NCBI GenBank assembly: GCA_029378245.1
Contig: JARKIF010000002.1
Span: 1,984,001-2,048,000 of the forward strand
Length of the DNA stretch: 64,000 nt
Direction of reading: 5' to 3'
Origin: Roridomyces roridus
Lineage: Eukaryota > Basidiomycota > Agaricomycetes > Agaricales > Mycenaceae
In this document: piece by piece, positions 21,226-34,071 of the stretch
Layout of the letters: every line of letters begins with the position of its first letter
Numbering within the stretch: position 1 is the first letter of the stretch
The notes under the pieces: model-generated
Seen by the model: only the letters and a program-made list of their open reading frames with translations
Told to the model about the DNA's origin: nothing
Database searches by the model: none
Made by a program: the position numbers and the translations under genes

Positions 21226-24200
21226 TTATGAGAACGCAAAGCCTTCCCCGCCCTCTATAATTGCTAGCAACAACTGCTGGCGCAGCATCTCGTACGAGGA
21301 GTATTGTGGAAGATCGATTTGATTGAAGCCTGCAAATGTACATGATTAGCTTCCTTGTTGGCGATTGAAAGGGCTGGCTTACATGTATGCGCCTGCGGTA
21401 GCCGGTCCGACTCCCCATACGCACGGTGGATAGAGAACCTCTGGACGCCTTGCACGCCTTGGAGGTCTGTGAAACCTCCGAGCGGCACCTTAGACGTTCC
21501 CGGTAGCAAAGCTCAGCACCTTCGCACGCTCATCCCTGTTGAACGACTTGAGCGCGCGCCACCACCAGACAATGTTCGGGTCCGAGCTCGTGTAGCCATT
21601 GTACTCGGTCGCTGCTCGCCATTCGTCCACATCAATGTCGGGTGTTCCGGATATCAATAGCTCCAGCTCTTGCTCGTTAAACTAGAGATGAGATGAGCAC
21701 ACGCCAACATCAAGTGCAACTAGTAGCTTACGATCTGTATGAGGTCCTTGGGTATGATTTCGTAGAAACCAGTCGAGAGGTTCTCAATTTGATCCTTGAT
21801 CGACGAATAGAGGCGGTATTGAGCGGATAGCTGCACAAACTCTCGCTTGTTCTCCTGCGTGACCGAGATACCGTCGCCGCCCTCTTTCAAAGAGACAATA
21901 CGATTGACGCCAAACTACGCCTGCGATGAGTAACTCGGACATGGATTACGAGACATGACATACCTCATCAGCCTCGACACTGAAGGTCAGATCCAAAGGA
22001 GTGGGGTCGTTCTCGAGAATCCAACACAGCGAGTTGTAATACTCCGGATCGACCCACTCCACGTCCTTGTAATCCACCGGTTTACCTAGCAGTTGCCGGT
22101 ACAGACTCCTGGCAAAGTAAGCATCCAGTAGTCGCCCGTCGTAGATTGCCTTTCCGATGACACGTCCGACGAATTTGAAGAAGGACAAGTGCTCGGGATT
22201 GACCCACGAATTTTTGTTTGGCTGGTAGGTGAGTCTATCTGCTGCACAGGGCTGGAACAAGGCGTTGTTGGGATCGAACATCTGCCTGGCAAGAATCTGG
22301 AACCATTCGCGAGTGACACCGCCGGCATCGACTCCTTCTTCGTCGTAGAAACGAACGCTGAGCTTGCCGTGTTTGATTTGATCTCCGGTCTTCCTTTGAA
22401 GATGCTGGAAGCTATCTTCAAACACACGCGCCCGGCGAACATTTAGCTGAAGCGTGCCATGATGTTCTCGCGCGTGTGGGCGTCGATGTAATTGTTGCGT
22501 AAAGTAGTTGCGCTTGTTATCAAAGTCGAGCACACGGGGATTGTTGACCAGCAGAGAGAACGACCCACTCATCAACGAGGGATTGTTTCGTACCATCAGA
22601 TTGAGCACCTTGCGATGGGCATCCGTGAATGTAACGAACAAGTCCTCCATCGATTCCCTGGGAGTGGTGGGGGATCTCGGAGAGGATGTGGCACGGAGCA
22701 GACGAGCTGCTGACGACGTTTTGGAGCCAACGTACTTGCACACAACCATCAACGCCTCGATCAAAGGAAGCAGCACGGTCGCGATGTGTTCCGTGTCCGG
22801 TTTCTCTTCAACGATGGCCAAACAGTCTCCCAATCGCTTCCACAATGGCGTGAAGCGGAACGACTCGTAGATATCTTGCACCTTGTCCGCATCAGACTCT
22901 CCAGACCCGCCGAGCGATGCCAAAGACTTTGGAGAATACATGTAGTCGATGGTCTTAAGTACCCTCAAAAGCTTGGCCTGGACAGAAGAGGCAGGGGAGA
23001 ATTTGGACGCGACGGAGCCCACCACGATGTCGCCTGTGGATTCACGGAGGTTGCTGGCGAGATCGTCTAGATCTGAATACAGGCCGAGCCCAAATTCTTG
23101 CGCTTTGCTTTTCAGCTCCTGCGCAACAACGTCGCGAGCATCCGGGATGTACGACAAGTGCTGGATTAGGGCGAGACTCTGCTGGAATGTCCTGCTTGAA
23201 CATTCCCCGACGGTCAGAATGTTGACAATGAGTCGCAGCACGGGGTGAGGAATCTGCGGAGGGGCCGCGAGCAGCAGGCGCTCCTCTACGGCTTCGATGG
23301 ACAGGTCTTTGGAAGCAGGAGCAGGAACAGTGGAAGCTGTCAGGAGATATTCAGTACGAGAGAGTAAGAAAAGCAAAAAACATACAAGTGGCATCAGCAG
23401 GTTCCGCTGCTGGAGGGGCCGCTGGCGTCGATTCGGCCGGGGTCTCTGGAGGCACCGCAGGTATCGGCCGGAGCAGACTCGGCTGGAGCAGACTCGGCTG
23501 GAGCAGACTCGACCGGAGCAGGCGCAGGCTGAGGATCAGGTTTCTTGTCCTTTGCACTGGCAAGAGGTCGCGTAACTGTGGCCAGAAGACCCACGACAGA
23601 CTCCATGATGGAAGGCGTCTTTAGCAACGACTCTCTGTCGAGAAGACCCAGCAACAAGACAATCGGATAATGGGATTGAGGTATCTGGCGCTCCTTGCCC
23701 TTGCCTTTTTTCGGACGAACTTCTACGCAGACCGGCGGGAAGCTCATGCTCTGTCAAGAAGAAGAGAGATGAAAGCTCGTTGGCGCTGACAATGTATGTC
23801 AGAGCCTCTAAGCAACGCTGCGCGATAAGATCGGGAACGACTTCCTCTTGGAGATTGGGCAGAGCTAATGCCGTGAAGTAATCCGAAGCCCGCTCTTTGT
23901 TTGCCTGCGGATTTGGGGGTTTGGGGCTTGGTGTTTCGAACAGACATCTGGGCAAAACCTTTATCGACAGCTCCGAGATCGCCCGTGCCATCCTGCAATA
24001 TGTTCAACAGGAGGTTGAAAAGTTCGGTGCGGGTCTTGGCGTTCTCGCAGAGATTGACGAGAACCTTGAAGAGCAACGTCTTGCGGAGAACCTGAGGGAA
24101 GAACAGCAGTCGGACCAACACGGCCACTCCTTGCTTGTCAAGCAGTTGAATGGCGTCATGCTGGGGAACAAACTTCCGAGGAGCCGAGGAGCCTGATGCG

Positions 24201-27200
24201 CCAGGTATAGTACGCGGTCGAGTGTTCAGTTGGCGGCGAGGCCCCCGTCCTTCACGATATGCACCAGCCTCAGCGATCATAATGAGAGGGAAGGGTTTGG
24301 ATGAAACTGTCATCTTGTTCGAGTAGAACGGCTTGTCGGAGACCCGGGTCCAAGGTTGCAATGAAGCTCGCCGGATCAATTTCGGCTGGAGCGCCGGCGG
24401 GGGCATTGGTGGTTGCCGCATCAGCTCGCCGACGAGCTCGTTCGATGGCCTCCTGCTGTATAATCTCGGCCCGGATCTCCGGAGGCAGTGCATCCAAAAA
24501 CTCGGAGCTGATTTGAGAGTCCGGAGGCCGCTCAACTCGTGATGCCCGTTGATCCCGCACGTGCTGATTGAGCACCTCTTCTCTCATATCGTCTGGGAGC
24601 GCTTCCAGGAACGTCGGGTCGATGCCGGTATCAGTAATATCCACCGCACTACCAGTGGATCATCACAGTCACACGTTGAGCAGGAGCAGCAGGAGCGCTG
24701 GGACCGGCCTCGGGGACCTCGGCTTCTGCGGCATCAGCTGCCACATCGGCGGGAATCTCGACTGGTGGCTCAGTTGAAACGTCGTTCATGTCGGCGTCAG
24801 TGTCTTGAGGAGTAACGGTAACGCCTTCCATTTCAGCATCCGCCTCGGGAACAGCAGGCTCATCAGCAGGGATCGGACCTTCCTGCTCTGGAACTTGCTT
24901 CGGCTCCTCGCTAACGTCGGCCGGAGTGGCTTCGGCTTCGACTTCGGTCTTTTTCTTTGCCTCAGCCTCCGCTTCAGCTGCTGCCGCTGCCTCGGCTTCC
25001 GCTTTCGCTTCGGCTTCCAAACGGAGAGCTTCTTCCTTCTCCTCGCGGATTTTGGCTTCTTTGGCTGATTCGATGGCGGCAGGGAGGAGTGCCAGCGTAA
25101 TATGGTTGGCGAGTTTTCCGACTCGTTCCGTTACAAAGTCGCCATGCAAAATCTTGATTTCTTCTGCCCAACGCTGCAAGGTGAGAAGCGGGTCTAGATC
25201 GCGACCCTGTGCCTGTGTTGAATTGGGGCGGGGAGGACGTTCCACGACACGCACGGCAGCGGATAGGCCGCCAGGACCGCGCCGTTGCTGCAAGAAACCG
25301 CCCAAGGCGGCAGCGGGCACATCCAACCGTATGGTCTCCGGCGCGCCACCACCCCGACGAGTCATGACATGCTGGAAGAGTTGAACCGCTCCGCCGCCGA
25401 TCAAGTCTTCCAGAGTTTGCAGAAGATCAGCGGAACCGCCAGTGACGATACGCTGGGGTTGCCGAGAATTGCGCGGTTGAACAGCCGGTACGCGATTGGC
25501 AGACGCATCGAGGAGCAGAGGGTGGGTTGTAGCTTCTGGGGCGGGAACGGGACCATTCCTGCCTCGACCAAACAACTGGACATTGTCGTCGACTAACGGG
25601 AGTCTAAGAAAGGTGCCAGTCGATCAAAAGAATGTCGTACCTGTGCCTCGATGTCTTCGAGGAACAAAAAAGCCAGCGCCGTCGCGGGGGTTGACGAATG
25701 AGTCTCCAAACCCAAAGATGTCCTCCGCAGAAATGCCCCGGGGATCCAAAACTGCGATATCGTTGCCGAACCTTAACATACTGGGATCAACATGTTGTTG
25801 GACACGAAGAGTCGTAAAACCCACTCGTCTTCTGAGAGCATCTCTGGCTCGTCTTCCTGCTCTGCGTGAACGATTTGAATGGGTCCTAGATACTGTTCAG
25901 GCACTGGAAGTTCGCTCAACATAGGAAAACTTACCACCTGGTTCTTCCTCATCGTCCACTTCATCCACCGGACGCCCCGCCTCCTCGATGACATTGATGT
26001 CCTGCACTGGAAATGAGCCACAAACGTAAGTCAGGGAGTTCAAAATGCTTACCTGCCACATCATCTCTTCATCGCCTTCGTCACCTTCGGGACCGTTCAT
26101 CTGCTCCTCTCCATCGTCCCCGTCTTCATCCTCGTCATCCTCGTCATCGTGTTCCACAAGATCTTCCTCGTCTTCTTCATCTCCTCGTCATCCTCCTCTG
26201 GGTCCCATACATCGCCAGGTTGATGAGCGGGATCTTCTAGATCATCCTCGCCATCATCGCCGGTGTTGGAGGTATCTTCGCTGCCCGTTTCCTCGCCGAA
26301 TTCCATGTCAGCGTCATCGTCCTCATCGTCATCGTCCTCATCCATCTCATCCTCAGCTCCAAAGTGAACGTCCTCCATTTCCTTCAAACAATGTCAACAA
26401 ATATAACTCGACCAGAAAAAGTGTTCCGACTTACTCCTCCAAACATACCCAGCGCCGAGTTGCGATAAAGGTCAGGAGTCTCTTCCCGCGGGTCCGCTTG
26501 CATCTCTTCGTCGTCGTCGTCGTCGTCTTCGTCATCGTCAGAGGCAATCGATGACTCGCTTTCTACTCGTTGTCCCTCGGCGGCGTCCTTGGTCTTGTTC
26601 GATGTTCGACTCATTTTGATCGCAATCTTGGTACTGTGGGAAATGAGAAGGATCAAGCGTGGGATTTCAAAGGCACTCACAGATACTCCAGTGGTCTCAG
26701 AATCGAGGCCACCAGTCCGCGCACATTAGGATAATTGAGATCGACTTCGGAAAGAGCAGTCGTCAATGTGGCAACGAAATTCTTCTCCAGCATGACTTTG
26801 GCGATGTGAGTTGGGGTGTCGTCTTGGTGTTTACGGGAGCTGCTGTTGAAGCGGACCGTCAACAACCGGTGACACAGGTCCGCCAAAGCGAGAAGACGGC
26901 CGTAGCGTGCCTCAACACTGTCGGAAGAGGGAAGATCCTTGATGGCGCGGCTGACAGCTTCAAGAACGAACTTGCGGACGGAGACGAGATCAGGGGAGAC
27001 CTCTTTGAGTTCATGGGAGGACGAGGTGTCGACACACAATGCAACCAAGAGGGACATGGCCCAGTTGCACATCGTAATCCTATCGCGACTGCTCGAGTTG
27101 GGCTGGGGATTAATTGTTTCAAAGGATATAAGATCCGAAAGCAAGAAGTTGAGGGTAGCTGTTCGGAACTTGTTCTGGATCTCCTTTGACGAGACGGTGG

Positions 27201-30200
27201 ACCGCTTCTTGGAAGAATACGACAAAAAGGCCGTCTTGCAGGAGTCGTATGAGAACAATAACTCCGTCAGACACTGCATGAGGAAGCAGGAGTATTGGTA
27301 ACGATCCTTGGCCGCAGAATCAATCGGAGGAGTGGTCTCACCACCAGCAGGAACACTGGTGGCAGGAAGACTGGCAGGAGGAACGACCTCTGAAGTGGTA
27401 CCCTCTGCTGCGGGTGTCGCGTCAGGCTTCGTCGACCGCATCAGCTCGGCGACGAGGAAATGGACGACCGACTCGAACGATTCGGCCGGAGGCTGAACAG
27501 CTGCTGAAGAAGGGTCCACCTGCATCTGCGTGGACAGTTCAACCGCCGGTTCGACAGGTTTCTCTCCAACCACCAATGGGTCCCTCAATTTCAAGTGATA
27601 AGAGGATGAGAAGGGGGCCACCAGTTGACACATCGATTCCGTGACCTGGATGAATGCTCGAGAGTCGCGTAAAGCCATGGCACTGCAGTTCCGTACGAAT
27701 GTCGTAGTCTCGACGACATTCGACCTCGGTTGGGTAAAGTAGCGCTTGATGGCTTGCTTCATGATGCTTTGGACGGTTGCCGCATCCTCTACACTGTGCC
27801 GAAGAATGGTGGCAATGTAGGAGGAACTGCCGGGAACAGCAGAAGCCTTGAGCCGCCGGAAAAGCATGCTCAAACCGTCGCGCTTGACAAACTGACTTGC
27901 AGTGTCGTGGTCCCTCGTGAGTAGGACGAACAAGCGGAGCGTCGACAGAAGCTCGTCGTTCGGAAGGTCAGGGATGGCAAGAAGACGGAGACAAAAGTCG
28001 AAAACGATGGTCTTGGCATCGGTGAGGGAAGGGCCCGTGGCAATGTCCTGTGCGACAATGGGCTCCCCTTCCTTGGGCAAAGTGATACTCCGAGGCTCTT
28101 CGGCGAGGGTGAACAATGCCTCTGTGACCAGTAGGTGGGCAGCAAGCCATCGCGGAATGGAAGGATGCTCAGGGTCGATGCTGACAGGATTGGACAGCAG
28201 CAGCGCCAAAAGAGAGTCCATTAGGGTGACCCGAAGCTCCGGGGTCAGCGACGACGGCGTCTCGCACAGAACTAGGGCAAGGAGTCTGCACCTGTTCGCG
28301 AGTGGTTGCTCCTGGACATCATAGGCAAACGGTGAAAAGTCTTTGATATCGTCGACCAGATCACGGACAGCTTTTTGCTGGTGGGAGTTGTTTGGCCGAA
28401 TGAAAGCGACGTGAAGATGGAAGATGAGAGAGAGGTGCTCATCGACGAGAAGCAAAGCTTGACGGCTGATATTGGATCGGAGCTGCTCGCGAGCTTCATC
28501 CAACTCCTTCCGCCACTCTTCGGTGCTCTTGCCTGGAACGACCTCGACGGGAACCTCTTGCGTCTCCGGCACTGGTGTCGCCGTTGAATCGTCTGATGTC
28601 GCGTCAACGGCGATGGGCTCCTCCCCAGAATTTGCCTGATCCTCTTGGCCGGCATCGCCAGCATCGCCGGCATCCGCTTGATCCGGGCCAGGCACCGGAT
28701 CAGGAGGGAGAGGGAACGGATGAGAAAGCAAAAGGTCCGTGGCGGCATTCAAGTTGTTTTGAGTGCGGGCCAGGGCACGCTCAGCTGCAGAACGCGGGAA
28801 ACCCATGTCGGTGAGCTGCCTGATACGATTTTCATCCGGGCCCAGCGCTCGCGGAATACCGGGCGCCGCCCCTTCGATCGTTGGATCGCTCTTTGCTTCC
28901 TCTCCTTCGCCATTGGTGAGCTCGAGTACTGTCTGGACAATCGACCGGCTGACGCTCAAAGGTGCTTGTATGAGCCAGGTTGCTCCCAAAGGGCGGTTAA
29001 AACCGGTAAGGCAGCGAAGCGGAGCTTGATGAGGAAATTGTGGGGTTCGAAATAGCCGGGATCTGTATCCTTCTTGTCTCGAGTGACCATCAACAAAGTC
29101 TGACCGGATTCGAGGAGTGGTTTGGCCGAAATGAGAGGGTGGATGAGGTGCAATGCCACCTTCAATCCGCGGTATGCGTTGGCCAATTCCTGCTTCTGGA
29201 TCTCTGAACGGACTTCAGCAGGTAAAATCACGATGGAATCGATGGTCGACATGAAACTTTGGGTAACGCCAAAGATTGCATCCAGACCGCCCATTTGATA
29301 CAAAGCGGAGGCTTGCACGGTGTGCAGAGTGCTGTTTGCGGTACGCTCTGAGAGGCAATCATTATTTTTTTGCCCAATGATACGACAAGAAGGAAACTCG
29401 CCGTCGATGAGAAGGATGGTGATCAAACCAAGCATGATGGTGTGGTACGAATACACAGACGCTTTGTCCTCTTGCGCCATATATCAGATTCGGTTCCAAC
29501 TGATCAGACATTGTCACGTACTGAAATCGGTCAGGCTGAGGTGCTTGACCATTATTTCCGCGATCACGGATGAAGACTCGGTGATCTGCTTCTTCTGAGC
29601 AGCATCCGGGTTGCGTCGGGCGTGGAACATTTTGACCATCGCTGCCGGTAATCTCAATAAATATTCTCAATCAGCAGCAAATACGACTTACCCTGGAAGA
29701 ACGGAGCCAGCGAACTCGGAATGCCGTGCGTCAAGTGCTTGATGGCAGTAGCGTTGTGATGCAAACTGCTGTCTTGAGGGACGGTAGCAGCGACTGGAAC
29801 AGTAGCGCCCGCTTCGCCGTTTTGGATGGTAACCTGGACTTCACCATCTGGCAACGGTATGCTTGTCTGCTCTGGTGTGGCCTCCAGAGGTGATGAGATC
29901 GGTGTAGCCGGTATATCGATTCCCTTGGTCACTAAACCGGCTTTGAGGATGATGTTCTCCCAGATGGCCACGCGATGAAGAGAGCCGAGATTCTTGACTA
30001 CATCGGGCGTCGTGCTGTTCATGAAGGTCTGGAGCAATCCAATGGCAGCCCGCCCATGAGCATAGCCGGCCGTGGCGAACACATCTGAAAGTAACGTGAC
30101 CCGGATGTGTAGAGTCACCAAGTTGCGGAACGTTTGGTTGGCGGCCATCTCCTGATCGGCTGATGTCGGAAATTTAAATATTGTCGTTTCGAGAAGAAAT

Positions 30201-33127
30201 GACGGATGAAATACCTGCGATGTCAACGAGCGGCAGCAGCTTCGAATTCTCGTCGATGGACTCCCAGAAACCTTTCGTTTCGTCGAGGGACTCTTTTACG
30301 AGCTTTGACAGATGCGACAGCTGTCTCCGGCGTGGTAACCTCGGACATGGTACGCATAACTTGAACCATCGAATCGGAAGCGACGCTGTTTGCAAAGTCA
30401 TAGGGTATACACGGGAGGCTGGTAAGCCTTCCCAGCCGCGCGAGCCCGTCGGTTGCAGTAATGAAATCCTTGCAGTGCGGAGTATGTTGGAAAAGACCCT
30501 CCAAGAACTAGAATAGCGTCAGGAAAGTCGAACTATAGACGCGAAGAAACTTGCGCGAAGGAAAATATCGATGAATGAAACGATATTGTTGTCGTGCGAC
30601 TTTGCCGGTGCATCCTCTGAAGACGATTCATCGGCTGGGGTAATAGGCTGCCTGGGTCGCCACATCCTCCATAGGTACATCACCCTCGACTCCGCTGGCA
30701 CTCGGTGTGACGCCGACGAGTTTATACCACTGCTGAAGCTCCGCAGGAACAGCGTATGCGTTCCCGAGCACCTCGATCTTGCTCAGTGTTGACTTTAGAG
30801 CTTCGAAAACAGACGGTTTCAAAGACGGATGGTGACGTATGAGTTCGTCAATAGGTCGTTCCAATCAAGACGGCGTTCTCCTTGTCCAGCAGAACCTTGA
30901 GGTGACGGTCCGATGTGAAAATGGAGAAAATGGCCGGGATAACACTGGGATGGGACGCCAGTTGCGCGGTACCGGCCTCGTTCAGGCACAAGGCCCCGAT
31001 GGCGTTGGGAATGGCTTGGATGACCTGCACTCGTGAGCGGCGTGACAGAAAAACTTTGGAGAAAGAACAAACTTCTATCGCGGGTTCCAGCCCAGCTTCG
31101 ATGGCCGTGTAGAACGCTTCAGGTAAACCAGCTTCTTGAATTATAGCCAGAGACGTGGGTTCATTGTGTACAAAGGTGGCCATAATATTGATGGCTGTTT
31201 GGTCAGGATCAAACACAAGTACCAGAGTCGGGAGAACATACCCAATGGCACGACGGTCGGTCCAAAGAGTCCGCGATACTTGATAATCTTCTTGATAGAT
31301 TTGAGGATGGATGTGTCGATAAGGCCGCGCAGACCCTCTGATGTCCCCGAAGACTGCATCATTCTGTGCAGAGATCGCAACACGTGTTTGAGGATGGCCG
31401 CACGAGCGACGGGGAGGTCGCCTGATAAACGCTTTAATTCATGAACGTAGCGCGACCAAAAAATCACAAACCGTGAGCACCGTATATCTCGCGAGATCGC
31501 TGTTCATGGCCGAATTCCTTGAGGTCCAGATCGATTTCAAACTGGAAGCAAGTTAGCAAACATAATTGAGATGGAAAAAAAGTTATCGCACCTCGATTCT
31601 CTCCACGAGTGCATCGACACCGCGGGAGGTGCAGAACAGCTGGAAGGCATTGGTGAAACTGTATAGCACATTATCGACCAGCTGCATGGTCTTTGAGACC
31701 AGGGGCAACCGATGCGGGAGCTTGTTCTCGATGACTTGGATGAGGAGCGGTATGAGACCAGCCCCGACTACCATGTTTCCGCCGGAAGCATGGGATGCAA
31801 TGAAAGTCACAAAAGACAAAAGGGCTTCTGCAAACGAATGCGGAAGCGTCGAGTCTGGGTTTGCAACATCTGCAACTGTTTTGCGAATGAGGGCCATGAG
31901 TATGCCGTGGTTGACACCGGCATTGACAGAGGTGAGAACCTCCTGGATGCGATTCCGGTAGTGCGCAAGGGCGTCGAGTGCAGCCACCGCAGCTGTTTGC
32001 ACCGGGACGGTGACACCCTTGTCAATCTGGAGCAATTCCGCAATATGGTTGATCAAATCAGGTTCGTAGAGAAATAGCGACGATGTCGCTTGGGTTTCTG
32101 GATGAGTGTGGCTGAAAATTGCGATGGCGAGGAGGCGTACGACCACCAATTTCTCTCTCTGCGCTTCGTTGCCCTGATTGAGGACGGTTGCAGCGCGGGT
32201 CCGGCACATGAGCTCAAACTTCTCGGCTTCTGGTACCGCGTATTTGTCAATGATGTCGGCGAGAATATCGACGTCAGATTTGGTTTGCAGCGCGGCACTG
32301 TCGACGTGAATGCTGACGGCGCTCGAGGCAGCGGTTGCATGGGTTTTGCGAGGTGAGCTCTGAGAAGGCTCGGCGTCAGTGTCCATCTTATTCTCCGGCG
32401 TACTCTCGTCCGTTCTGTAGAAGCTAAAATGGACTTGACGAGCGTCTGCAGGGAGAGCATCGACAACCGCAGTGCCCTGGGGGCTTGCCAGATCAACGAG
32501 ACTGACCCCATATTCGCGCAAATGGGGCCAACGCTTTGCCAGCGATTGTAAACGCGGTGTGGAAATATTGAGCGCGTGCGAAACAGACGGCTGAGCTGAA
32601 TATTGCTGCGACGGACGAAGCAATAGGTTCAGTGAGAGAATGAGGACATCGAGGTCCGGAGTGAACAATAGGCTATTTAGCCGCTGGGAGAAGAAAAAAG
32701 GTTTTAGCAGAGAATGGAGTTCGTGAAAGCACGCGCACATCATACGAATTGAACATCTTTCTGTTGGTGGAATTCTCGAGCAACAATCGCTCGAATCTGA
32801 GGATTTCGCAGAGGGTAGCCTTGGTTGCGGGCGTAAAAACGTTCACTTGGAGTTTGTCGACCTCATAGTCACGGATTATCTCCTCGAGAATAGCATCGAA
32901 TTTGTTGAGGACCTTGATCCACGCATTCAAGTCGGAACGCGGCCATTTCCAGGCCTCGATGTCGGAAAGGACCTGGGAGAGGTCGTCGTTGGGAGTGTTG
33001 AGGAGGCGAGCTATAAGCTCAGCGACTTGAGAGGGCTGGATTGGAGTGGATTGTGAGCACGGCAAACGGCACAGGAGACAAGACGCACCGGAGCGACAGC
33101 CCTTTTGGATTTGTGGAGGATTCTCAT
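21226..33127 (-). CDS. TOM1: E3 ubiquitin ligase Tom1/HUWE1, giant HECT protein
   Basis: Largest gene of the window. The first exon, MRILHKSKRAVAP, splices to PSQVAELIARLLNTPNDDLS and EAWKWPRSDLNAWIKVLNKF, the conserved start of Tom1/HUWE1. DUF908/DUF913 armadillo-like regions follow (about 33.0-29.0 kb). A UBA domain is at about 28.8 kb (RQLTDMGFPRSAAERALART). Acidic Asp/Glu tracts lie at 26.1-26.6 kb. Three UBM-type ubiquitin-binding motifs follow: PTFLEALPDDMREEVL (about 24.6 kb), SEFLDALPPEIRAEII and ASFIATLDPGLRQAVL. The HECT domain includes KHGKLSVRFYDEEGVDAGGV. The catalytic Cys in AHTCFNQIDLPQYSSYE has a codon split by intron 21330-21382. Intron 29348-29401 has a GC donor (G|GCGAGT). 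At least eight one-base frame breaks are visible; see findings. It ubiquitinates excess ribosomal proteins and histones in yeast. Confidence 0.93.
23471..23515. repeat. 15-bp tandem minisatellite inside TOM1
   Basis: Three adjacent copies of gagcagactcggctg, the last with two changes. On the coding strand they give SAPAE units within an Ala/Pro/Glu-rich linker. The unit length is a multiple of three, so copy-number changes keep frame. A polymorphic locus is likely but not shown. Confidence 0.75.
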
Positions 33128-33407
33128 TCCTCGCGACGCGGCCAAACGATGTAGGCTGTGGCCCGAAGAGGTTTTGGAGAAGGTCACGTGGAGGCTCGCT
33201 TAGTTAGGTCCGCGTCACCCTCTGAGTCTACGGAACCGATTTGCTGCGGTGCACTATGACTTAGACTACACCACGAGGAACGGCGTCGAGGATCGTAGTT
33301 ATTTTCGAGAAAAACGAGAATATTCTGGACAATAAAAATGAAACAACTGCAATCCATTTTTGTCGCGAATCAAAAGCATCGCGACGCGTCTTTTGTTTCA
33401 GACTCCC

Positions 33408-33985
33408 ATGGCCAAACGCAAAGCCACGACCACCGACGCCCAAGAAAAGACAAAGGCACGAAAAATCTCCCGAATCCTCGCCTTCGACGCGCTGACCTCC
33501 CTCCCAGAAACCCAAGCTCGAGGAAACTTCAGATGCTGGCTCAGGCGAAGAAGCCCCGCGAACAGCAAAGAAACCCAAGAAGCACGTCAAGAAAGAGGTG
33601 CGCCGCAGCCGTCTGCGCATACCACAATCTCACTGGCGCGGGTTAGGAGAGCGACGAGGAGGAAGAGCAGGAAGACTCTGATGTGATTAATCTTGGAAAG
33701 AACAAGCGCGTCACCGTCCGAGAGTTCAAGGTACGAGTGCCAATGCCTGTTTGCACACCCTTTCATTGGCCCATAGGGCAACGTATTGATCGACATACGC
33801 GAATTTTACTGAGGACAAAACCACCCAAGAGCTGAAACCAGGGAAAAAGGGTATTTCCTCTCACTTCGGACCAGGTTGGTCGCATATGCTTTGCGTACTT
33901 CAATGCTGACGATCGAGTGTAGTGGGGGGAATTGAAAAAGGCTGTCAAGCAGATTGACCAGCTCGCCGCAGAAATGAAGAAATGA
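33408..33985 (+). CDS. SUB1: transcriptional coactivator Sub1/PC4 (p15), with two frame breaks
   Basis: Single-stranded DNA-binding coactivator of RNA polymerase II. Exon 1 is MAKRKATTTDAQEKTK. Intron 33456-33507 must use a GC donor (AAG|GCACGA...CTCCCAG). Exon 2 gives KPKLEETSDAGSGEEAPRTA and KKPKKHVKKE, and exon 3 gives ESDEEEEQEDSDVINLGKNK and RVTVREFK. The conserved PC4 domain then runs GNVLIDIREFY, EDKTTQELKPGKKGIS, LTSDQ, WGELKKAVKQIDQLAAEMKK. Two single extra bases (near 33810 and 33859) separate the first three of these blocks into different frames, although each block is well conserved. Either the consensus sequence has errors or the gene is recently damaged. It is divergent from TOM1 with a 280-bp spacer. 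Confidence 0.88.
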
Positions 33986-34071
33986 ACAGTCGTCGATAGT
34001 GTACTTTTTCTTGTATCATAGTATTGGACTATTACTCGAGGCCCGCATGCCTTTTACCATCAACCCAAGCC

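Noticed and set aside
26097..26390. Acidic frame at 26.1-26.4 kb as an independent gene
   Set aside because: It is one of the Asp/Glu-rich linkers of TOM1 and is joined to the flanking TOM1 exons by short introns.
21226..33985. Programmed +1 ribosomal frameshifting in TOM1 and SUB1
   Set aside because: Most breaks are +1 and several fall exactly between codons, but no shared slippery sequence is present, the bases differ (T, G, A runs), and one break is a deletion. Consensus errors explain it more simply.
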